A stretch of DNA of 6,410 nt from Deltaproteobacteria bacterium (GTDB taxonomy: Bacteria > Desulfobacterota > WTBG01), in contig WTBG01000124.1 in the NCBI GenBank assembly GCA_013139225.1, forward strand, positions 1 through 6,410. Direction: 5' to 3'. This document shows, piece by piece, positions 1 through 5,021 of the stretch; within the stretch, counting starts at the first letter, position 1, and each line of letters opens with the position of its first letter. The notes beneath the pieces were generated by a model. It was given only the letters and a program-made list of their open reading frames with translations, was not told the DNA's origin and searched no databases. The translations under genes were made by a program, and so were the position numbers.

Positions 1-81
1 AGGGTTAAGATAATACTGATGATGATACAGGAGGTGAGGGGAAAGTAACAGCTAAAATGTTCCTTTTTTATGATGATATCC

Positions 82-110
82 CCTGGAAGTCTTCCTATCC
101 AGGTTTAATT
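82..110 (+). terminator. weak hairpin with U-rich tail
   Basis: CCTGGA (82-87) can pair with TCCAGG (98-103) across a 10-base loop, and the right arm is followed by TTTAATTT. This has the shape of a weak intrinsic terminator for a + strand transcript entering from the left. No gene on that strand is visible upstream inside the window, so the role is inferred from shape only. Confidence 0.25.
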
Positions 111-197
111 TGGTCCTGCCGTCATTATGATTCCAAGAAGAACAAGGATAATGCCCATCAGGATGAGCATTATCCTTGTTAGAGTGAATCCAGTCAT
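105..197 (-). CDS. possible 30-residue single-pass membrane peptide
   Basis: An ATG at 197 opens a 30-codon frame ending in TAA at 107-105. The peptide begins MTGFTLTRIM, runs through a continuous hydrophobic stretch (LILMGIILVLLGIIM) and ends TAGPN, which is the composition of one membrane helix. It lies in the same reading frame as the exported-protein gene that ends at 258, 20 codons after that stop, so it could be a separate small gene or a C-terminal anchor cut off by a stop codon. No convincing ribosome binding site precedes the ATG. The same bases form a long perfect inverted repeat (141-180), which offers a non-coding explanation. I do not recognise a family. Confidence 0.3.
   Translation of the reverse strand: MTGFTLTRIMLILMGIILVLLGIIMTAGPN
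141..180 (-). terminator. 14-bp perfect inverted repeat, possible terminator
   Basis: AACAAGGATAATGC (141-154) is exactly complementary to 167-180. Inside it, CAT/ATG (156-158 with 163-165) extends the stem past one mismatch to a 4-base loop. It lies about 80 bases downstream of the stop of the exported-protein gene on the - strand. The bases after the stem on that strand (CTTCTTGG) are only modestly T-rich, so it is a poor canonical intrinsic terminator, but it could still act as a 3' stabiliser or bidirectional terminator. It overlaps the possible membrane peptide. Confidence 0.4.
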
Positions 198-213
198 TAT
201 TTCATTGTACGTG

Positions 214-240
214 GTATCCGTGGTTTTAAACCACAGATAC
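214..240 (-). other. 12-bp hairpin just after the exported-protein gene
   Basis: Bases 214-225 pair with 229-240 around a 3-base loop. All pairs are Watson-Crick except one, which is a G-U pair when read as - strand RNA and a C-A mismatch on the + strand, suggesting the structure belongs to the - strand transcript. It begins 17 bases after the stop codon of the exported-protein gene. No T-run follows it, so it is more likely a 3' end stabiliser than a stand-alone terminator. Confidence 0.35.
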
Positions 241-257
241 AAGTGAAATGCTACCGT

Positions 258-1097
258 TTATTTTGGTAAAATCTCAAATACATTGATACCTGATATAATT
301 ATGCTGGAATTATCATATGTTACGATTACCGACTTTACTTCTATTGGTGCATTGTCAGCAATTGTTAAGTCGAATTCTATTTTGGTATTACTTATTGTGC
401 TGATATTAGAAACAGTAACACCTTCAGGTGGACTGAAACCTATGTTATCAACACCATCGTCTTGAAATGTAGTATTTACACCCGTGATCGTGACATCTGT
501 TAATGTTGATTCTTGTTTTCCTTCACCAGGGGAAATGGAGCCAAACTCAGGTTCTTCACCTGGTATTGGCACACTTGCAAATCCTATGAAGACAACATTA
601 GCACCGAGATATGCACCGGCTCCTACAAGCATGCCAACAGAAGCAAAGGGGGGTGGGAGAGAAGCAAAAGAAATTCCCCATAAATCTATTAGGAATTTCG
701 TTGTTTCTGTTGTTTCAAAACGATCTGACATTAGATTTGTTGTGGCAGGAATAGTAATTGTAGTAGTTGTTACTGTTTCGCTCTCTTCGACCTGCGCCTG
801 TATATAGGAAAATGAAGGGAATTCTACTTCCTGCCAGATACCTGTCAATTCACTATATTTATGAGACGCATTAATTACTTTCAATGAATTACCAGCCTCG
901 AATTCAAATGTAGGAGTATATAGACTTGCAGGACCCTGTACAAAAAGGAGGTAAATTAAATCGTCGATACTGGATGGCTGTATCTGATAACTGACATCTG
1001 AGCTCAGGGGATCAGTCTCATTCGTCGCATAACTTACCGAAAGAGAAAGAAAGAGGATGCCTATGCTTAGCAAAATGATTTTAAATGAAGATTTCAT
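258..1097 (-). CDS. exported protein with C-terminal Ig-like (IPT/TIG-type) domain
   Basis: This is a 279-residue predicted exported protein of unknown specific role. The start is ATG 1097, not the in-frame ATG at 1148: AAGGAG lies 8 bases before 1097, and the extra 17 residues of the longer form are encoded partly by a repeat end. Residues 1-24 (MKSSFKIILL...VSYA) are a typical signal peptide with cleavage likely after SYA. Residues about 108-120 are threonine-rich. Residues about 151-175 (FASVGMLVGAGAYLGANVVF and following) are hydrophobic and rich in Gly/Ala, possibly a membrane segment. Residues about 184-276 start FGSISPGEGKQ and continue with VTITGVNTTF, which resembles bacterial Ig-like IPT/TIG repeats; the family call is from motif memory. 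It has no apparent operon partner, and a repeat element begins 29 bases upstream of the start. The native promoter is not evident and may have been displaced or supplied by that element. Confidence 0.75.
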   Translation of the reverse strand: MKSSFKIILLSIGILFLSLSVSYATNETDPLSSDVSYQIQPSSIDDLIYLLFVQGPASLYTPTFEFEAGNSLKVINASHKYSELTGIWQEVEFPSFSYIQAQVEESETVTTTTITIPATTNLMSDRFETTETTKFLIDLWGISFASLPPPFASVGMLVGAGAYLGANVVFIGFASVPIPGEEPEFGSISPGEGKQESTLTDVTITGVNTTFQDDGVDNIGFSPPEGVTVSNISTISNTKIEFDLTIADNAPIEVKSVIVTYDNSSIIISGINVFEILPK

Positions 1098-1125
1098 ATT
1101 TGATACTCCTTCCACGTTACTGTTT

Positions 1126-1400
1126 TGACGGCTTCGCAAAAAGTCCATCTGCTGCGTTGCACTTCATCCCCGCCCTGTTAAATTGTGGCCAATCCAGTTC
1201 TGCTCATGGATGGGTGGCTGGGTGAGTTATGTAAGCAGATGAAACACCAAGTGGCTATATTTAAAGGGTAAATAATTCCCTGGCTGAGCTCGGGCAAGCC
1301 GACGTACTCCTAAGTACGCCTCATTCCTAAAAATTCGCGCGCCTTGCATCTGGAGCTTTTTACTATGCCGTCTAATAGGTGACTTTTTACGAAGTCGTCA
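1126..1400. repeat. 275-bp MITE-like element with 20-bp inverted ends
   Basis: The left end TGACGGCTTCGCAAAAAGTC (1126-1145) is matched at 18 of 20 positions by the reverse complement of 1381-1400. A degenerate further copy of the same end lies in inverted orientation at about 1329-1373, so the right side looks like two stacked ends. The interior has a hairpin, CGTACT (1303-1308) with AGTACG (1313-1318) around CCTA, and no credible gene. No clear target-site duplication is visible. It resembles intergenic repeats I recall from other bacterial genomes, but this was not checked. It sits between the divergent exported-protein gene and the zapB-like gene. Confidence 0.7.
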
Positions 1401-1500
1401 GATTTACTATCTGGTATTTACCTCACACTAACATTTTTATCATATTAATTCAAATATTCTTTTTCGAAAAGAGTGATAGTTCGTTTGGGGAATATTTTCC

Positions 1501-1528
1501 TTGACTTTTAGTTTTTAAAGCGTACTCT
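1501..1528 (+). promoter_or_regulatory. sigma70-like promoter for zapB-zapA-6S
   Basis: TTGACT (1501-1506) and TACTCT (1523-1528) are separated by 16 bases. Transcription would start near 1535 and leave a leader of about 57 bases before GTG 1592. The region upstream is AT-rich. This is the best promoter match ahead of the cell-division pair and could also feed the 6S RNA. Confidence 0.55.
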
Positions 1529-1591
1529 ATATGAACGATTGAATAGGCGGATAGGGTTTAAAGAAATATTAGAAAATCACAAGGTTCATCG

Positions 1592-1825
1592 GTGGTTAAG
1601 CTGGAAAAATTTGAAAATCTGGAAAGAAGGGTTGATCAGCTGGTAAAACAGTTCTCTGTCTTAAAAAGAGAGAAGGATGAGATAACCAGTGTACTAGAAG
1701 TAAAGAGTGGTGAAAATAAAGAAACAAAAAACAGGCTAGAGAAGTTTTCCAGGGAAAGGCACCTTATTCGTTCTAAACTCGATGTCTTGATTGACAAACT
1801 GGAAAGCATGGAACGTACGGGATAA
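1592..1825 (+). CDS. small coiled-coil protein, ZapB-like cell division factor
   Basis: This 77-residue protein is highly charged and almost entirely heptad-like (LEKFENLERRVDQLVKQF, then SRERHLIRSKLDVLIDKL), consistent with one continuous coiled coil. In many bacteria a short coiled-coil protein of this kind is encoded directly before zapA. ZapB-type proteins form filaments that connect to the FtsZ ring through ZapA. Residue-level homology of such coiled coils is weak, so the assignment rests mainly on length, composition and the neighbour. The start is GTG 1592, with a modest AAGG seven bases upstream and no alternative start codon further up in frame. The TAA stop ends 16 bases before the preferred zapA start, indicating a two-gene operon. 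Confidence 0.7.
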   Translation: MVKLEKFENLERRVDQLVKQFSVLKREKDEITSVLEVKSGENKETKNRLEKFSRERHLIRSKLDVLIDKLESMERTG

Positions 1826-1831
1826 CAGATT

Positions 1832-1840
1832 GAGGGGTGA
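1832..1840 (+). promoter_or_regulatory. zapA ribosome binding site fixing the TTG start
   Basis: GAGGGGTGA is close to the Shine-Dalgarno consensus and stands immediately before TTG 1842. It selects 1842 over the in-frame TTG codons at 1791 and 1830, which would add residues not expected in ZapA. Confidence 0.65.
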
Positions 1841-1841
1841 A

Positions 1842-2120
1842 TTGGCGGAACAAATTACGATTAATATATTAGGGAAAGAATACAGCATCAAAAGTGATGT
1901 TGAAGAAGACTACGCAAAACAAATAGCAGAATGTTTGAATCAAAAGGTTGAGGAGGTTCTCAAAACAACAAAAACAGTTGCGACCCTTAATATTCTTGTA
2001 TTGGCAGCAATGAACATAGCTAATGATTACTTCCAGGTGAAGAAGCTTAACGAAGAACTCATTACTATGATAGAGACAAGGTCAGGGAATTTAACCAGTT
2101 ATATTGATTCTCAAATTTAG
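1842..2120 (+). CDS. zapA: cell division protein ZapA
   Basis: This 92-residue protein begins (M)AEQITINILGKEYSIKSD, the characteristic N-terminal beta-hairpin of ZapA, followed by a helix (EEDYAKQIAECLNQKVEEVL) and a long C-terminal helix containing TLNILVLAAMNIANDYFQVK, the usual ZapA region before the coiled coil. ZapA binds FtsZ in the cytoplasm, cross-links protofilaments and stabilises the Z ring; it acts as a dimer or tetramer through the C-terminal helix. The length is within the normal range. The start is TTG with a good ribosome binding site; a longer frame from TTG 1791 would overlap the zapB-like gene and is less likely. A 6S RNA gene follows about 20 bases after the stop, a linkage seen in many bacteria, supporting both calls. 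Confidence 0.88.
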   Translation: MAEQITINILGKEYSIKSDVEEDYAKQIAECLNQKVEEVLKTTKTVATLNILVLAAMNIANDYFQVKKLNEELITMIETRSGNLTSYIDSQI

Positions 2121-2139
2121 TGTTTTGATTAATTGTATT

Positions 2140-2319
2140 CCCTGCTGTGTCTGTGATTGAAGCGACGATTCTTGAGCCAACACTTCAAGAAGGGGAGCTT
2201 TCCCTTACTGACGGCGGACGGGCCCTGATTAGTTGATTAAAGGGATGTCTAAAGTAGTAACAAGGTGCCCACCTAAGAGATTTAGGTTCAAGTAAGTGGT
2301 TCACACGGCGCAGCGGGGC
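2140..2319 (+). ncRNA. ssrS: 6S RNA
   Basis: This non-coding RNA of about 180 nt binds the housekeeping RNA polymerase holoenzyme by mimicking an open promoter. The two ends form a closing stem: about 2140-2151 pairs with about 2307-2318, 12 pairs including three G-U. The 5' strand has the typical CTTGAGCCAACACTTCAAG stretch (2171-2189), followed by GGGGAGCTTTCCC and a GGCGGACGGGCCC segment in the apical arm. The 3' strand carries GGTGCCCACC, then a small hairpin, ACCTAA (2271-2276) with TTAGGT (2282-2287), matching the hairpin normally found on the 3' side of the 6S central bubble. GGTTCAAG (2285-2292) can alternatively pair with CTTGAGCC (2171-2178). The position directly after zapA is the classic location. 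The exact ends are approximate, and cotranscription with zapA followed by processing is possible. Confidence 0.85.
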
Positions 2320-2332
2320 ATTTTAAAGGAAT

Positions 2333-2358
2333 TATTAATCATCCGGATTTTTTTGTTT
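2333..2358 (+). terminator. weak terminator after 6S RNA
   Basis: AATC (2337-2340) can pair with GATT (2346-2349) around five bases, followed by a run of T interrupted by one G. The stem is short, so termination strength is doubtful, but the T-run position just past the 6S closing stem fits a 3' end. Confidence 0.35.
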
Positions 2359-2740
2359 TATTTAATTTCAATTTAAGAGTAGTTTGAGTGATAGTGGATG
2401 AAAAAGTTAGGTTTGATTTTTGTTGAGAGCACAGAATGTATTTGTGAAAGAAAGCACAGTGAATTGGTGAGTTAAGAGCCTATACTGAAATAGACGAGGA
2501 AGTTTATTGCATTATTGTAAATTTGCAGGAAAGGTAACAAAACGTTTTTTCAAATGGAGATAATTAAGAACGGTTGGTTTTCAGTTGGCTTACTGGCTTT
2601 CTTCACAGAGCTTTGATGGCAAAAACTCAATTCAAAAGCTGATTCTTTTTCATTTTTTGGATCTAATCAAACCTTTTCTTTGTTTGCCCCACTAGTACTC
2701 TCCCAGTTTATTCCCCAGATTGTTTAAGGAATTATAACAG
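2359..2740. other. gene-free stretch after 6S RNA
   Basis: I see no credible gene in these roughly 380 bases. The longest start-to-stop frame I noticed is a 25-codon frame at 2398-2475 (MKKLGLIF...) without a ribosome binding site or recognisable content. The sequence is AT-rich, with T-runs around 2645-2680, and has no strong hairpin or promoter that I could defend. Confidence 0.5.
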
Positions 2741-2925
2741 AGGCGATTTCGCAAAAAGTCAGAAATCGAGTCACTCCAGCGAAACTTATCCTCGACCTGG
2801 TCAAGGAGCGGGAGTCCATAGTAACCTGAATTACTGGATTCCTGCAGGAGTTTATCCCGTACTTGATACGGGGCAGGAATGATAAATAAAGCAAGGGCAA
2901 ATTGAACTTTTTGCGCAGCCGTCAA
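2741..2925. repeat. 185-bp repeat element carrying two nested hairpins
   Basis: The right end, reverse complement of 2905-2924, reads TGACGGCTGCGCAAAAAGTT and matches the left end of the element at 1126 in 18 of 20 bases. The left end (2741-2760) is degenerate but keeps CGCAAAAAGTC. Two related stem-loops lie inside: ACTCCAGC (2773-2780) with GCGGGAGT (2808-2815), and ATTCCTGC (2838-2845) with GCAGGAAT (2873-2880). Each has a smaller inner stem, the second being CCCGTA (2856-2861) with TACGGG (2867-2872). An additional 7-bp stem at the left end joins CGATTTC (2744-2750) to GAAATCG (2762-2768). No protein is encoded; the open frames crossing it are chance. Confidence 0.6.
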
Positions 2926-2967
2926 AGAGAAACGCTTGAAGTAAAAGGCTAAAACTTTTGGGATGTT

Positions 2968-3054
2968 TAGTGTCTGACCGAAAACTGTGTTTTCGACTTG
3001 CAGGAATTCTGAACATGGGTTTTTCTCTGGATGAGATTTTCCGTTCGGGCACTA
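2968..3054. repeat. 87-bp TA-flanked MITE-like element before rny
   Basis: The left end TAGTGTCTGACCGAAAA (2968-2984) resembles the reverse complement of 3037-3054, TAGTGCCCGAACGGAAAA, with three substitutions or so and one gap. Both ends abut TA, the target dinucleotide of IS630/Tc1-type elements. Near the left end CGAAAAC (2979-2985) and GTTTTCG (2989-2995) form a perfect hairpin around TGT. The element is too short for a transposase and would be non-autonomous. It ends about 30 bases before the rny ribosome binding site, so it probably forms part of the rny leader or promoter region. Confidence 0.5.
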
Positions 3055-3084
3055 TTTATGATTCCTGATAAACTTTACCGTTAA

Positions 3085-3094
3085 AAGGAGGTGG
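3085..3094 (+). promoter_or_regulatory. strong rny ribosome binding site
   Basis: AAGGAGGTGG is a near-perfect Shine-Dalgarno sequence. It overlaps the GTG at 3091, which therefore cannot be a normally spaced start, and it stands about 8-9 bases before TTG 3103, which is the likely start. Confidence 0.75.
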
Positions 3095-3102
3095 CAAGTA
3101 CT

Positions 3103-4668
3103 TTGGTATCAATTGTAATAATAATAGGTGTAGCTTTATTGGCTATTGTCATTGGATCTTGCATTGGTTTCTTTGTTAGGAAAAGATTTGCTGAATCCAA
3201 AATTGAAATAGCAGAGGAAGCGTCAAAAAAGGTCCTGGAGAGGGCAAAGAAAGAATCTGAAACCATTAAGAAAGAGGCTCGTCTGCAGGTAAAAGAAGAC
3301 CTTTATAAGGCTAAGGCGGACTTTGAAAAAGAGACAAGGGAAAGAAGATTAGAGATTCATGATTTAGAAAAGAGGATGGCTCAAAGGGAAGAGAATCTGG
3401 ATAAAAAGGTTGAACTCTTGGACCAAAAAGAAGCCAGTCACTCTAAGAGAGAAAGAAATATAGCTGCCAAGGAAAAGGAAAGCTTGGAAAAAGAAAAGGA
3501 ATTGCAAGATGCTTTAGTTAAGCAAAGGCAGCGGCTGGAAATGATTTCTGGAATGTCTTCTGATGATGCTAAAAAGACATTGATGCAGTCTATGGAAGAT
3601 GAGGCAAAGCACGACGCTGCAAAGACTATACGTAGAATTGAAGAAGAGGCAAAAGAAACTGCAGATAAAATGGCTAGAAATATCCTGGCATTAGCGATTC
3701 AAAGGTATTCTGCTGATTATGTTGCAGAGAAGACCGTTTCCGTAGTGAATCTTCCTAATGAAGAGATGAAAGGGAGAATAATTGGAAGGGAGGGTAGAAA
3801 TATCCGTTCTATAGAAGCAGCAACAGGGGTAGATCTTATTATTGATGATACACCTGAAGCTGTGGTTCTTTCAGGGTTCGATCCTATAAGGAGAGAAATT
3901 GCCAGGGTCTCTTTAAATCGGCTGATTGAGGATGGACGGATACATCCTGCGCGAATAGAAGAGATAGTTGAGAAGGCTAAACAGGAGATGGATGCAAAGA
4001 TAAGGGAGGCTGGTGAGCAAGCTACTTTTGATTGTGGTGTTCATGGGGTAAACGGAGAAGTGATAAAACTTTTGGGAAGACTTAAGTATAGGAGCAGTTA
4101 TGATCAGAATGTTTTACAACATTCGCAAGAAGTAGCTTCTTTCTGTGGGATTATTGCCTCTGAACTGGGAGTTAATATTAAGAAGGCCAAGAGAGCAGGT
4201 TTATTACATGATATCGGTAAGGCTGTCGATCACGAGGTTGAAGGATCCCATGCTGTTATTGGTGCAAATTTAGCGAAAAAGTATGGTGAAAATGATGAAA
4301 TTATCCATGCCATAGCAGCTCATCATGATGATGAAAAACCTCAAACGGTAATTGCAATACTGGTGCAGGTTGCTGATGCTCTGTCTGCTGCTAGACCAGG
4401 TGCTAGAAGGGAGATGCTGGAAACATATGTTAAGCATCTGAAAGAATTGGAGGAGATAGCAGAATCTTTCTCAGGTGTTAGTAAGACTTATGCGGTGCAA
4501 GCCGGTAGAGAGATCAGAATCATCGTAGAAAGCAATGAGATTTCTGATGATGCTGCTGTTGTCTTGTCTGGAGATGTGGCAAAGAAAATCGAAGCAAATT
4601 TGAGCTATCCTGGACAGATTAAGGTTACGGTTATTAGGGAAACAAGGTCTGTTGATTTTGCGAAGTAG
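3103..4668 (+). CDS. rny: ribonuclease Y
   Basis: RNase Y is the membrane-anchored endoribonuclease that starts bulk mRNA decay. Starting at TTG 3103 gives 521 residues, close to the usual length of about 520. Residues 1-25 (MVSIVIIIGVALLAIVIGSC...) form the N-terminal membrane anchor. A long charged coiled coil runs over about residues 28-190. A KH RNA-binding domain contains GRIIGREGRN (224-233, with the GXXG loop at 228-231). The HD hydrolase domain has the metal-binding His-Asp pair in LLHDIGKA (H369, D370), followed by AAHHDDE and ADALSAARPGARRE. The C-terminal segment ends in KVTVIRETRSVDFAK. The gene is intact. It stands alone: 780 bases of repeats and gap separate it from the 6S RNA, and 353 bases separate it from tyrS. 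The metallophosphoesterase gene ymdB, often found beside rny in other bacteria, is absent here. Confidence 0.96.
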   Translation: MVSIVIIIGVALLAIVIGSCIGFFVRKRFAESKIEIAEEASKKVLERAKKESETIKKEARLQVKEDLYKAKADFEKETRERRLEIHDLEKRMAQREENLDKKVELLDQKEASHSKRERNIAAKEKESLEKEKELQDALVKQRQRLEMISGMSSDDAKKTLMQSMEDEAKHDAAKTIRRIEEEAKETADKMARNILALAIQRYSADYVAEKTVSVVNLPNEEMKGRIIGREGRNIRSIEAATGVDLIIDDTPEAVVLSGFDPIRREIARVSLNRLIEDGRIHPARIEEIVEKAKQEMDAKIREAGEQATFDCGVHGVNGEVIKLLGRLKYRSSYDQNVLQHSQEVASFCGIIASELGVNIKKAKRAGLLHDIGKAVDHEVEGSHAVIGANLAKKYGENDEIIHAIAAHHDDEKPQTVIAILVQVADALSAARPGARREMLETYVKHLKELEEIAESFSGVSKTYAVQAGREIRIIVESNEISDDAAVVLSGDVAKKIEANLSYPGQIKVTVIRETRSVDFAK

Positions 4669-5021
4669 TAGATGTTAGTTAATTAGGGAACACCGACAAT
4701 TCAGCAGTCTTAAGATGTGCTTTAGCTTATATGAAAGCGATTCTGGTTGCTAGATACTGGATCCTGGATGAAAAAGTTGCTCGTTATTCGGTTGCGCTGC
4801 TAGTTTCGTTTTTCGTAACAAGGTTGAGTTGATCTTAATTTTGGTTGTACACAGAACCGATTCACTAACACCGATTCGAGTTGCGCAACCGCAGCCGTTT
4901 TACGCAACCTAAATCTTAAATTTATTTATCAAGCATAAAACACCCACTGCAGCAAAAGCGCTGAGTTTTATATTGATACCTTATCCTGTTATGAGGGGAA
5001 AAACTAGTGGTAGAGTAGCTT
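4669..5021. other. rny-tyrS intergenic region with paired stem-loops
   Basis: No gene is credible in these 353 bases. Two stem-loops share the same geometry. The first joins GTTGCG (4791-4796) to CGTAAC (4814-4819, one G-U pair); the second joins GTTGCG (4880-4885) to CGCAAC (4903-4908). Both have 17-base loops ending in CGTTTT plus one base. The octamer ACCGATTC occurs twice (4856-4863 and 4870-4877), and GTTGCGCAAC (4880-4889) is a perfect palindrome. No T-box sequence is present and no convincing promoter for tyrS was found. Confidence 0.45.

Noticed and set aside
57..182. A 41-codon + strand frame (MFLFYDDIPWK...) downstream of AGGAGGTGA
   Set aside because: The Shine-Dalgarno match is about 18 bases from the ATG, too far. 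The peptide has no recognisable character and the frame crosses the long inverted repeat.
283..807. Two + strand open frames opposite the exported-protein gene
   Set aside because: They are antisense shadows of a gene that has a signal peptide, a good ribosome binding site and a recognisable domain on the other strand.
2398..2475. A 25-codon frame starting MKKLGLIF
   Set aside because: No ribosome binding site, no membrane or domain signal, and of chance length in AT-rich DNA.
1126..2925. CRISPR array from the recurring 20-bp motif
   Set aside because: The copies are inverted and irregularly spaced rather than direct and evenly spaced, and no cas gene is present.
2692..3052. Two - strand open frames of 77 and 66 codons
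   Set aside because: They run across the repeat elements and their hairpins, lack ribosome binding sites and resemble no protein.
4769..4803. A short frame reading MKKLLVIRLRC, like the N-terminus of family 9 glycosyltransferases (heptosyltransferases)
   Set aside because: It stops after 11 codons, and the following bases in any frame do not continue the family motif. Probably coincidence rather than a pseudogene remnant.
4669..5021. T-box riboswitch ahead of tyrS
   Set aside because: The conserved T-box antiterminator sequence and a terminator/antiterminator pair are not visible; the stem-loops present have a different form.
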